This document shows, one piece after another, positions 11,690 to 23,843 of a stretch of 64,000 nucleotides of DNA. The notes beneath the pieces are model-generated. The model had not been told where the DNA came from and did no database searches. It was given only the letters and a program-made list of their open reading frames with translations. Origin of the DNA: Pinguiococcus pyrenoidosus. Its lineage: Eukaryota; Sar; Pinguiophyceae; Pinguiochrysidales; Pinguiochrysidaceae. Within the stretch, counting starts at the first letter, position 1, and each line of letters starts with the position of its first letter. The DNA lies in contig JAAMXY010000052.1 of NCBI GenBank assembly GCA_019677205.1, positions 30,471 to 94,470 on the forward strand. Reading direction: 5' to 3'. The position numbers were made by a program, and so were the translations under genes.

Positions 11690-12144
11690 CTGACGTCAAC
11701 CAGGCCGCAGTATCAGGAGATGGACTCAAACGTGGCATACTGGAGATTCACCGGCAGAATCATGGCCACCCCGCCGCCGTTTCCGGCGCTCTCACGATGG
11801 AGCCTTGACCAAGAGGATTTCACGGCAGGTTGGGGGTCGTTTTCAAAGCTGCTGCAAAGGCGGAGCCCCGGATCCTGCTGTCGCAGAAGGACCTGTATTC
11901 CTACATAGGATGGGATCGCTGGGCTGTTAGTCGAACGCGTACTTGGAGAGCCTTGGAGCCGCTTCGCGTCGGCTTTTTAGCTGCCACGGACATGCTCCAA
12001 CCTTGCTTGATGCCAGAGAGAACTTGTGGTGGTGATCAGAAGTGGAAGCGGCGACTGCAGCAGCTTCTATGCGGGAGAGCGCCAGCGTTGACGGCGGAAT
12101 GAGGAAACACAGGGAGTGAGAGAGGGAGATCTGGAGGGAGGACG
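11690..12144. promoter_or_regulatory. Divergent promoter region
   Basis: 455 bp between the start codons of the GPR180-like gene and the Ig-repeat gene, which are transcribed away from each other. It should contain both promoters; I see no clear TATA box or other defined motif. Confidence 0.4.
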
Positions 12145-15100
12145 ATGGCACTTCGCTTCCGTGCGTCGCTATGGACGACGAGATGTACACTTGTGTCTCT
12201 CTTGAGTTGGGCGTGGCTGGCAGCGCAAGCAGCCCCGGTGATCACGTCGTGGGACGTGGAGATGTCCTTCGGGAAGCTCCATCTCGTTTTCGACTCCTTT
12301 ATCATCGGCGGCACTCTTAACGTGTCCAAGTTGGGCTTAAGTGACTCAGCGGACGCTTCTGACCCCTCCGCTCAGACGATTGGAGGCCTGCGCACGACTT
12401 CGCTCATCACGAAGAATGACACGGCCTTCGACATTCAGCTCAGCCAAGGTACCGTTCCCTGTCCAGAGGTCCCTCGGCGCTGAGTATGAAGGTCTCTTGA
12501 CCGTGTCACCAGATGTCTTTCAGACACTGCTCTTCGAGCGCGTTATCGGCTTCGACGTCAACCGCACGTACCTTTTTGCTGAAAGCGGCGTGGGCGAGAC
12601 GGTGGTTGGACAGGTGCTGCTGATTGGGAAGCACTAAAAAGGAGAGGAACGAGAGAGAGAAAGAGAGAGAGGCATCTAAAAACCCTCTCACCCGCGCCAC
12701 AGCATGCATCTCTTGAGATACTACGGTCATCTGCGCTGCAGGCACGGAGGGTCACGGAAGATACGTCTCCGCCGTACTTCTTGGGCTTCGACGTCGACAT
12801 GAACATGGTGAGTGACTGGCACTCCTCCTGAGCAAAGCATCAAATGACAGCGATGTCGATGGCATAGGGCACTTTCACTCTGCGAGCGAATGAGCCTCTC
12901 AACGTCAGTTCCATCTCGTCGGCGTCGTTCCGTTTTCAAGAAGCGAGCAACGTCAACGCCGGCGGCAACGTGTATCGCCTGTTGTCCGACGCCTTGACAT
13001 ACAAGTAGGTGGTGCCGCGTAGCGCTATCCCAGTGCATTGGACTATGCTCTCAGTCTTCATGTGGATGGACCATGTTCTCCCGGCGGTGGTCTCAATCCG
13101 AACAGCTCGTCAAACCTTTTGGCGACACAAGTCGTGTACGACATCTCCAAGGCGGGCTTGAATGGGATCAAAGCGCAGAATCCCCTGGGCACGCAGGCGA
13201 ATAAAATCCACCTGGCAGGTCTACCAGGTAGGTCGCCGCTCGTGTGAAAAAGTTCTCTCGATAGGCAGGCGAGCCTAAGCGTGTTTTGCATGCGACTGCA
13301 GCGTCGAGGACGCTGGCAGATCTCTCGGGTAATCAGATGACCGTCGCGCACCTCAGCGTCTACTCCGCGCCCGCCCCAGACCTGTTCGTGCGGGACTCCA
13401 GCTCGCCGCAGCTGCTCTCCTTCTCCCTCGACATGCATGCAGGTTTGCACTGTGATGGCGCGGAGGATCTGCCCCTTTGTCTCCTGATTGTACCCACATT
13501 CACAACCTCCTTCTGATTTGTTGTCTTGCCTTGACTTGGAAAGGAACGCTGGTCCTGCAGTTCAACGAGATCGTCTTTGCCAATCAACTTCGGCTGCCTC
13601 TGCTGAGCATCACCAGTACGCCGACTTTTGCGGCGGCGGACGCGTTCAGCTTCTCGAGCGAGAGCGTCGTGCAGACGGCGAACAGCGATTCGCTTCACGT
13701 CACTCTGGCCTTCGACGAGTGGAACCGCTTGAAGTCCCGCCGTTCTTTGGCCACCTCCACCGCCGACACCTTCCTCCACGCGCCTTCCGACGCTGCCAAA
13801 GACATGGCGTTCCCCATGAACCACCTGGCGCCGGTCGCAGGTCTTCAGGTATGTCTTCGTCGATGGAGTGGCGGAGGCTCATACCATCGAGGCTTTGCGG
13901 GTAAACCATGTGTGCTTCTGCAGGCCGCGGCGTTCACGCCGGACATGTCCAAGCCCTTCGTGGCGCGGGCGGTGCTGGACATGAGCGCTCAGCAGCTGCG
14001 CCTCACGTTCTCCGAATTCGTGGACGCTTCCACGCTGGACGTAAGCGGCCTGGCGCTACAGGACGCTGAAGAGGCCGGATCCGACACGGAGAGGGTGTTC
14101 CTAAGTCCACCAGATACGCAGACGCTGTCCCCTAACGGCGTCAGCATCGACATCGACCTCTCCGACATGGACGCCCACCGCTTGAAGTCCGCGAGTGCCC
14201 TGTGCAAAGCGAGGACGAGCTGCTATCTGACCATGACGTCCACCGCCATCGCAGATATGATACTGCCGCCAAACTTCGCCGTCGAGCTGCTGAAAACCGA
14301 GGCCAGAGAACTGGACGACTTTCTTCCCGATCGGGTTCCTCCCCGCCTCGCCGGGGCGGCGCTTGACATGGGCGCCGCCACGCTGACGCTAAGCTTTTCC
14401 GAGCCGGTGGCGCTGGACACCCTTGACCTCGGCAAAGTCGTCATTGCCGGAGGCGCGGGCGCCGACTTCGCCTCCGTTGCTTTGTCCGGCATGGCCAGCA
14501 GCAACAATGTGTCGTTCCACACGGGTTCGACCTTGGATACGCGAGTGGTCGTGGCGTTGGGCCGCCATGATGCGTTCGCGCTCAAGGTGTCTCCATCCCT
14601 CGCGAGGAGCGCCTCCGACTCCTTTGTGTACTTGATGGCGGCCGCCATTCAAGACACGCCGGACTATAAAGACGGCGTGTTGATCGGAAATCCGAACGAG
14701 GGGATGGCGCCAGATGCTGCGCTACAAGTAGACACATTCCTTCCCGATTTGACGGCGCCGCAGATCGTGGGGTTCGCTCTCGACATGGACGCCGAGGTGC
14801 TTGAGGTGGAGTTTGACGAGCCGCTGATGCCCAGCAGCGGGAACGCCACAAGGCTTCGGCTGCAGAATGCCGCCACCGGCGCCACGCAGGCTTTGTCGCT
14901 GGCGGCGACATCCACCGTCTTGAGCGTGGACTCCAACGTCTTTCGCTTGCGACTCGAGGCGCAGGACGTCGACTTCCTCAAGATGCGTCCCGGCTTCGCC
15001 CAGTCCAACGCGACGACGTTCCTGGCTGCGGCTGAAGCCTCCGCAGTCGACGCTGCCGGCAACCCAGCGGCGCCCTTGACGACAGCACTGGCGCCGAAGA

Positions 15101-18100
15101 GGTACCTACCAGACGTGACGCCACCGGAGATCCTCTCCTTCGTCATCAGCATCACTAGCGGCGTTGTCGTCCTATACACCAACGAGCCTGTCGATGCGGC
15201 GGCTTTTTCGGCGTCAGCCCTGAGCTTTCAAGCATCGAGTATCGTCGGCGTCCAGTCCGTGCCTCTCTCCAACTCCTCTGCGTCCGCAGCTTCATCAGTC
15301 TCTCTCACGGTCAACCTGAGCACCATTGACCGGGCAGCGCTCTCCAGCGCCGGCGTCTGCGACGCGGTGGACACCTGCTTCATGCACCATGCTCCGGGTG
15401 CCGTGGTCGACATGGCAGCCCCCGCTAACGCAGCAGCCGGGCGCCCGTCCACCTCGCCGATGAAGGCCGGGCCTCAGCTGAGACACTACGACTTGGACAT
15501 GGACGCAGGAGCTCTGAGAGTATCATTCTCTTCCCCTGTCGATGCCGATGTCGGCGTCGACCCCACCAGCGTCACTCTCCAAGCGGCCGCCGCAAGTGTT
15601 GATGTTGAGAGGTGGAAGTTGACGGGTGGAACAGTAGCGTACGAAATGGACCGACGCTCGGTTGAGATCCGCTTGACGGCGCAAGACTTGAACGCCTTGA
15701 AGAGTCGTAGGACGCTGGCGGTGGATCGGCAGAGCACTTACTTGGTAGCCACCCAGAGTTTCGCGGCTGCGGAAGCGATCGGCGCGGACGACCCCTTTCC
15801 CTTCGCGGCGATTCCGGAAGGCTTGGCCAGGCCGGTGTCCACATTCCTTCCCGACACCTCAGGCCCAACGGTGGCGTCCTTCGCTCTAGACATGAACGCC
15901 GGAGAGCTGGACATCAGCTTCTCCGAGCCTGTCTTGAGGGAGTCTCTCAACACGTCCAAGATAGTCATCGTGTCTTCAGCAAGCGGCGACGACGGCGTCA
16001 CTCTTTCGTCGGCGTCGATCGTGAGGTTGAGTGATGCCGAGAGGGTCGTCATCAGCATCGCCTTCGGAACGTTCCCCACCAGCGACCTGGACCGCTTAAA
16101 AGCGTCCGCCGCCGCCCAAAGCTTCTCCTCGACCTACCTAATGCTCGCGGAGGACGCCGCGAGAGACCTGGCGGAGTCGCCGAACCCCAACGACGCGTTC
16201 GGCCCGGTGCTTGCAGTCGGCTTTACGCCCGACACAACTCCTCCGGAGCTCGTGGCCTTCGACGTCGACCTAACCGAGCAGACGATGACGCTGTACTTCT
16301 CCGAGGCCGTTGTCGTGTCTCTCATCGACCCCACCAGCCTTTCGCTGCGCGGACAAGGTACCGGAGGCCTCTCGCTGAGGCTAGGCACCGACAGCACCGT
16401 AGTGACGACGGACGACGCACCGGTCGTCGCGATCCAGTTGGGCAACGAAACGGTGAGAGACATCAAGCTGAAGACGCCCTTGGCCACGTCGAACGAGACG
16501 ACGTTTCTCGACCTTCCCGACGCATTTGCCCAGGACCTCGCCGCCTTCCCAGCGACGTCGACGGCGAAGTCCGGCGTGCCGGTGACCCACTACATGCCCG
16601 ATACCATTCCACCCCGGGTGCTGAACTTCTCTCTCGACGTGAACGCCGGGTCGCTGACGATCGAGTTCAGCGAGATTCTTTCTGTTCTCAGCGTCGACGT
16701 GTCGGGAATCACGATACAAAGCGATGCCTTCGTCGGGACAGGCTCAGGTCGCCACTCCCTCTCTGCGTCATCGTCTACTTGGACGGCTGTGGCCGGGACG
16801 CTCAGCATTCACATCGGCGCCGATGACCTGAACGCCATCAAGGCGGTACCTGGATTGGCCACGGCGGCGGACAGTGCATTCCTTGTTGTTTCGGAGAGGA
16901 CCATGACGGATGTGGCGGGCAACCAGGTGATTCCTATCCGAGACGGCCTCGCGTTGGCGCCGACGGGATTCAGCAGCGACGCGACGCCGCCCAGACTGCT
17001 GGCCTTCAAGGTCTCCTCCGTGGGCCGCCTGGCCGTGCACGCCAGCGAGACGGTGGATGGCGCCGCCGTCCAGCTGGACAAACTGTTCCTTCAGAGCTCC
17101 GCGACGCCCACGACGCGCGTCGCCGTCAGCAGCGTCGTTAGCAATCCCACGGCGACCCAGCCCAACGCTGCCGTCCTTCAATACACCATCCCGTCCCTAA
17201 AGCCGCTCCAGGACCTGGACATCTTGGTGTCACAGACGTCCGCGTTCCTGAGCGCCCTGCCTGGTGCGCTCAGGGATATGAACCAGAACCTGCTTGAGGA
17301 GACCGCCGGTCTGGCGATGGGGCCCAGGGCAGTGGACGCCCAACTCGACGCCGACGCCGGCGTGGTCACTCTTTCCTTCACCCATGATGTGGACGTCGCC
17401 AGCGTCGACGTGACGCAGCTGCAACTCCAAAGCGCCGCGAGTGCCGGCAACGCCGTCGACACCATGACGCTCACAACCTCGATGGTCTTGACCACTGTCG
17501 ACTCGTCGCACATCCAAGTGGCTCTCAGCGCCGACGATTTGTCAGTCCTCCAGTCCCGACGTCACCTAGGCATCTCCTTCGATACTTCGTTCGTGGCGCT
17601 TGGTGGCGCCTTCGCGGTGGAAGCGGATCGCCTGGCGCTCTTCGCTCCTTTGCCGGTTGTGGAAGTACCCCCGCAGGCGGCATTGCCAGTGTCTCAGTAT
17701 GTCGAGGACACGACCCGTCCGACGCTCTTATACTACGGCTTCGACCTCAGTGCTGGAATCTTGTCGCTGCGCTTCTCCGAGGTTATGAGCATCGCCACGT
17801 TCGACGTCTCGGCCATCTCGCTACAGGCCACCGAGAGCGCCGCTGCGGACGACCCCGTACTGCAGCTGACGCCCGGCAGCAGCGCTCTGACAATGGTCGA
17901 CGCCAGCAACATCGATGTCCTGGTCGGAGCGCCGGATCTCTACGACGTCAAGACTCTGCACGTCGGGAGGTTCCTCTCCTTCACCAGCGCGCTGGGCGAA
18001 GACACCTCGTCTTTGAGGAACACCGTGGTCGCTCAGGGCCCAAAATCGGCCGTGGCCGTAACGACGTTCACAGCGGACAGCCAGGCGTCATCCTTGGTGT

Positions 18101-21100
18101 CTTTCGTCCTAGACAAGCGCGACGGGCGCCTGGTGCTGACGTTTGACGAGCCGGTTGAGATGGCCATCAACACGGCGCTCATTCTTCTAGGTTCGGACGC
18201 CGCCATGACGACCACCTACACTTTCTCTGCTGGCGTCCTCGTCCGTCGGCGGCAGAGGGCCGAGCTCGAGCTCGACATTAACACCTACAGCGACGACCTG
18301 CGGCTTCTCAAGACCAGGAGCGACGTTGGCACGGCCACCGGCAACACGTTCCTTCAGATCGGATCCGGGGCGCTGAACGACACCAGCGGCAACGCCTATG
18401 TGCAGGAGGCGCCGCTCCAGGCGGCGCAAGTCGTCCAGGACGACGAAGCGCCGCGCCTCTTATCGTTCGTGCTCGACATGACGTCGGCCTCGCCGACCAC
18501 CTCGCAGATCCTCCTCGAGTTCGACGAGCCCATCGACGCAGCTGGCGTCGTCGTCGAGCAGATCACGCTAACGAATGGACAACCAAGTCCCTCTTCTGTG
18601 ACGCTCACGGCGGCGTCCAGCTCGGTGGTGAGCCCCGGCGTCGATCGTCACGACATCGCTATCCAGATCGGAGCGCTGGATAGACTGGCGGTGGACGCCG
18701 CGGGCCTGGGAGATGAGGATCAGAGCCAATCGTGCCTGGCATTCGGTGAGTCGTTCGCAGTCGTCGTTCTGACATCGAAAGCACCACGTCGTCACATCGT
18801 GGGTTTGCGTCATAGGTGCCTCGGCGTTTCGAGACACGTCCGTGCCGCCCAACTACGCCGCCGCAGTATCTTCCGCCACGCCCATCTGCGAAGGTCCTCG
18901 GCTGCTCGATGCCGCGGTGGACCTGGACGCGGGCGTGCTTAGGCTGCGCTTCAGCGCCGTCCTCGGCCTCTCGACTCCTGACATGACCAAGCTGGGGCTG
19001 CTAGATCCCACGACGCCGGCGGATACCGTCATGCTCACCCCCGCCTCCCGTGTGACCACCCCTGGAGCGACGAGTCAGTCGGTAGAGGTGGCGCTGTCCG
19101 CAGCGGATTTAATGCGAGTCCAGGCGCTCCCCACGCTGTGCGTCAGTGCGGCAAGCTGCGGCGTCGCAATCGAGTGGGGATTTTTGCGCGACACCGCCGC
19201 AAGTCCCAATGTCGTACTGCCCACCGAGACACCCAGCGGACTATCGGTGTCGGTGTTCACGCCAGACTCGACGCGGCCGCTGCTGGTGTCGTCGGCACTC
19301 GACCTGGACTCGGGCGTGCTGAGCCTGAGCTTCAACGAAGTCGTCAATGCGCCGGCGGCGAACCTCACACAAATCTCTTTGCAAGATGCCGCGGTCTCTC
19401 CTACGGAGAGTTTCCGCCTCACTCCCTCTAGTCAGGTGGTACCGGCGCTGCTCTCCGCCGACCTCAACATCTCCCTAAGCGTCGAGGATGTCTTTAGCAT
19501 CAAGCGGCTGAGGGCCATAGCCAATGACGTCAACTCCACGTTCCTATCCTTCGGGCAGAACATGCTCAACGATGTGGCGCTGCCGCCAAATAGTCTAGAG
19601 AGTGTTCCCAGCTCGGCGGCGATCCGAGTATCGACGTTCATCGCAGACGCCACGCCACCACTGTACGTGCCGCTTTCGTTCGGAGTTAACATGGATGGTC
19701 CGAGCGTCAGCTTGGCATTCACCGAGCCACTGGCCTTGGAGAGCATCCGGGGTGACTGTGCATATGTGCACAACGAGACGGTGCGAACGCCGGACAATCA
19801 CGTGGCTCTCAGTGGCAGCGTCGTGACGTCGGACGATATGATGGTCTTGACTCTGACGCTCTCGGCGGCGGTGTACGATACGCTCAACGCCGACAGGCAA
19901 CTCGCCGTGAGTCGCGAGAGTACCTACCTCACCTTCGATGCCTGCTTCGCCGCCGACACCGCTGGCAACGCGGTAGTGCCGCTCACGGCATCCGAAGGTG
20001 TCATTGCCGTCTCGTACCAGACGGATGCGACGCCGCCGGAGCTACTTTCGGCCGCGCTCAACATGAGCGATGGGGTTTTATCGCTCACGTTCTCTGAGAG
20101 GATGCGGTAATGGGGTTTGATTTGGAGGCGTTGTACACGTCTGTTCTCTGCGGAGTCCTGATGTCGTTCCCTGCCCTCCAGATTCGATTCTCTGGCGACG
20201 GCGGCATTGAGCGTTCAGCAATCATCAAGCGGCGGATCCGGACAAGTGCACACCCTGTCGTCGCGAAGCTCTCTCAACGTCGTTCAGGAAGACGGCGAGA
20301 CCCTTGTGTTCCAGCTCGATCAAGACGATTTTGTTGCGCTGCAGGACCTCGACATGCTGGCCACGAACGCCTCGAACGCGTTCGTTTCCATCTTACCAGC
20401 CCTGGCGACGGACATGTCCGGCAACCCAGTCGTAGCGATCCCGAGCTCGAATGCCTTGGCCATCACTGCGTTAACGGCGGACGATACGAAGCTGCGGATC
20501 GACGCCTTCTCACTGGACATGGAGAAGGGAGAGCTTCTCGTGATAGCCTCCGAGGCAGTGCAAGGTGTGGTGGACATCACAGGGTTTGGGCTTCTGCGAA
20601 CCTTGGATCGCCGCTACGGACCGTATCACTTGCTGCGCAGCGCGACCGTGGCCTACGGAACGGTACGCCATCGGCTCGCACCTTTGGAGTTGCTCTCTTG
20701 GCATTCACGACGTTCTTTCTCGCTTGGCTCCTATGCTCAACGACAGGGCATCGCTGCAAATGAGATCCGCTTGACGCTCTCTACACTCGATCTCAATACC
20801 CTGAAGGTCAACCGCATCGGCGACGGCGCCGAAGGAACGACCGTGTTCCTCACGGTTGGCACAGACACGATGCGGGTGAGCCATTGCCGTGGGCAAGACT
20901 CTGGCGGCGGCCGAGATCTGACCGCACTGCACTCCCCGAAGGATATGAACGGCAACTTGAATGAGCCGATCTACGATGCGTCGATCGTCGGGGGTGCGCC
21001 TCTAGAGATCGAAGAGCTTGTTGAGGACTCCTCGCCTCCCAGCGTAGCGCGATTCAAGGTCTGCAATACTGCGCCCGCCGGATCTATCGTCCTCTGTGTA

Positions 21101-22350
21101 ATCGCGATGAATCGTCCCCGTTGTTGGACAGCTGGGCAGAAGCGACGGCACTTTGCATCTCTTCCTGTCGGAGCCAATTCGCCTGTCCAACTTCTCCGCC
21201 GCCGTCAAGGAGATCACCGTCGCAGGAGAGACCACGGTACGCTGTTGATTGAAGCGAGAGAAGCACAACTCTTGGTCGCACGCGAGCGTCTGAGTTCCCG
21301 ATCTATGGTCAGAGCCTTCAAGGTGAGACATGGAGCTATCGTAATGATGAGTACAACGAAATCGTGGTGCAGTACGCGGACGCCTCCAGCATTCCGGATG
21401 CCGCGGCGAGCCTGCGCCTCTTCCCCGGAAGCCTGCACGACCTGCGCGACCCTCCGAACTCCGTCATGGCTGAGGTGAACAGGGAAATGCGCTGCAACGG
21501 CGATATGAGAAGAGAGGCGGAGTAACTCGTTGTGCTTGTCATGCCCTCTGTAGCTGAACCTCTTGGAGGGTGAACCGGATTGCGGTCCCTGCGGCGCCGG
21601 CTACTTCGTCAGGACGTTCTGCACGGAGGTGCAAGATCGCGTCTGCGCGCCTTGTACCCCTTGTGGAGCCAACTTCTACCAGACCGGAGAGTGCAATGGC
21701 ATCTCCAACACCGAGTGCACGAGGTGGGTGCGCCCTCGTTTCCGTGACCCGCGGAACCATGAAGCGAATCAGCCAGAGTCCACCTGTCAGGTGCTCGACG
21801 TGCCGCTACGGGCAGTACGTCACTCAGGAATGCACGTCCAGCAGCGACACCGCCTGCGCCGAGTGCACCACCTGCACAGCGCAGGAGTACGAAGTATCTG
21901 CGTGCGTAGCCGGTGAAGACCGAGTCTGCTCCACGTGCGAACGATGCGACTTCCAGCCGAAAGACCAGGTGTTGTTTGCCGTGTCCATCGGGACCAGCTG
22001 CGGATCTTCTGCCAGAAAATTCCTAATCGCTTCCCAGGAAAGTCTATGCCGAGATGCTTCCGACACCTGGTATCGGGAAAATTGCTGCTTCGACTCCGAG
22101 GGCGAGCAGGTGCGGCACTCATTGTCTTGTGTTCGAGTCAATCCTTGGCATTCGACCCCTTGGCGCTCAACAAGGGTCGAACGCTTTTCGTCGTCTCCTT
22201 TTTACCTCTCAGCTTCCATGCGAAGACATTGACGTCAAGGAGCTTGAGATCTCTACCAGAAATGGTCGGCGGCACTGGGTCTTTGAGACGAAGCCGAAGG
22301 TGGAGGGATTCCTCCAGGGTGATTGGCGCGAGAGCGCCGTCGGTGCCTGA
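12145..22350 (+). CDS. Giant secreted Ig-like repeat protein with TNFR-like Cys-rich C-terminus
   Basis: Eighteen exons: 12145..12448, 12513..12613, 12742..12807, 12868..13004, 13034..13227, 13302..13442, 13544..13848, 13924..18745, 18816..20106, 20182..20662, 20747..20875, 20942..21058, 21132..21236, 21295..21474, 21554..21723, 21791..21968, 22038..22109, 22213..22350. They total 8,931 nt, about 2,976 aa, with every junction in phase. Exon 1 encodes a signal peptide (CTLVSLLSWAWLAAQA). About 22 repeats of roughly 115-125 aa follow, each opening like TPPRLLAFSLDMNAGVLTLS, then F-x-E-P-V-D, and later a D-L-x-x-L-K motif, S-T-F-L and D-x-A-G-N. This is the pattern of bacterial SbsA-type Ig-like domains. 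From residue about 2,792, cysteine spacing resembles TNFR-type modules (CGPCGAGYF, CSTCRYGQYV). No transmembrane segment is visible, so it is probably a secreted or wall-associated adhesin-like protein. Exons 10-14 are the least certain. Confidence 0.75.
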
Positions 22351-22464
22351 GAAGCTAGGAACGAAGGGTTTCAGGGTTTTCGAGTCCAACGATTCCTCCG
22401 GTTGCGGACAAAACTTTCGGAGACTTGCTAGTGTGCTGGCGTGCTAGCGTGCTAGTGTGCTACG

Positions 22465-23329
22465 TCACACTGCCGGCTCATCGCAGATCGGATCACAGAG
22501 CTGCTGATTACTGTGCGGCCAGTTGAAGCCCTGATTCTGCTGCAAGAACTTCGTGACCGGGTAGGACAAGTCGAGGACCTCTTCGTCAGTCATTGGCGTG
22601 TCGAAGGACGCCCAATCCCGCTCCGGAGGCCTCCCTACCAATGCTAACTTCGCATTCATCTCTGTCTGCAGTTGGCGGTAGCTTACTTCGAGATAAGGCG
22701 GAAGACTCATGGGTTCGTTGAACCAATGCTTCTCGTTCCGGATGATCTCCTTGACTTCTCGGTTCAGGCGCTCAATTTTCGTGCCGTAGGCGAGATCCAG
22801 GTTGTACGTTAGCGTGAAAGGAACTAGATAGAATGGAAACTGCGAAGGGCCGGATCAGCGGGAACCTCCACGAACACTCCACGGCATCAAGCTTCCCCTC
22901 CTCAGCATGTACCTGTCCAATGGTGATCGGACCCGTCCGCAGAACTCGCATTTTCACAACCTGCGCCACGGCTAAGGTCACGTAGAAGCCAGCCATGAAA
23001 TGCACCACATCTGTAGGCAAATAGGGTCGAAGATGCTCGTAAGGCCTCCGTCTTTTCGCTGAAACGTCAGGTTCCTCGGAACACCTCTGGTCTGCGCGAT
23101 CTTGGTGGCGATCTGGACGTCTCGCTGGTATTTTGCTGCCCGTAGTTGCACCAGGCGTTCCTTGAGAATCAGCGCTATGCCAAGCAGACGGCGCTTAGTG
23201 CGGAGCTGGGGCCCCAAGAAGGACTGCTGCTCTGCTGCCAGGCTTCGATAACGTACCTTCGACGCTCTCTCTGGCTTCGACGGCGGTCTGCGCATACGGT
23301 CCTCGGAACGAAGAGAAATACTGCCCCAT
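22465..23329 (-). CDS. PLGRKT: PLGRKT (plasminogen receptor KT / DUF2368) homologue
   Basis: Four exons, complement(22465..22839, 22913..23010, 23085..23174, 23257..23329), all in phase, 211 aa. It starts MGQYFSSF, like the MGxxFS start of animal PLGRKT, which could allow N-myristoylation. A Glu/Arg-rich helix (LVQLRAAKYQRDVQIA) precedes a first membrane segment (MAGFYVTLAVAQVV). A second segment, FPFYLVPFTLTYNLDLAYGT, aligns with the family signature in which a Pro-containing hydrophobic stretch runs into TYQYDLGYGT; IERLNREVKEII then matches the family's LLERMKGEAEDIL. The C-terminus is about 60 aa longer than in human PLGRKT (147 aa) and lacks an obvious terminal lysine, the residue behind plasminogen binding in animals. 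Outside animals the function is unknown. Its 3' end lies only 115 bp from the end of the convergent Ig-repeat gene. Confidence 0.8.
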
Positions 23330-23843
23330 CAGACTGCCCCTGACAATGACGTGACCAAACGAAGCATTAGGCGGGGCGTTGCAGAGGCCTCTCCAGAGGT
23401 GTCGACTGATTCCTACCCCAAGTCTCGTGACTACCCCTTTCTATGCGTCAGGAAGGAAAGAAGGCTTCAACATCGATCGAGATGATGCACCAAAGCGATA
23501 CGGATTCCCAGCGCAACCGTCTTTTCGCGCGGTTTGGCTGCTCTTCACCAACCCTCCGCACGGGTCGCCGGACGGCAGGGACCGTGCCGATGCTCTCCTT
23601 AGTAGGCTCAAGGGCGCCAAAAACAAAGAACAGAACACAGAAGAGACACCGGAAAGGCATCCGGGAAACGCGACTTCTTTTCTACACGTGTTTGCGAGCC
23701 TCGGCCTACGGTTCTCACACGGACACGCCAATTGCAGCAGTTCATTCGGCGTCGCCAGGTCGGCACGAAGATGTCAAAACTTGGAAGATGCTTTCCCACC
23801 CGGCGGCGTTACTCAAAATCGGTCCGTGGCGTTGCGTGTCATC
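23330..23843. other. Intergenic region
   Basis: 514 bp upstream of the PLGRKT homologue and downstream of the LON-domain gene; both genes are on the minus strand. Overlapping short frames only, nothing recognisable. Confidence 0.4.

Noticed and set aside
13849-22037. Stop-free introns of length divisible by three (13849-13923, 20663-20746, 20876-20941, 21969-22037; also 44992-45063 in FabD), possible regulated retention
   Set aside because: Five among about 55 introns is no more than expected by chance in GC-rich DNA, and the inserts break repeat or family alignments. They can mislead gene finders.
22127-22145. tRNA B-box-like GTTCGAGTC
   Set aside because: It lies in an intron of the giant gene, and I could not build acceptor, D and anticodon arms around it.
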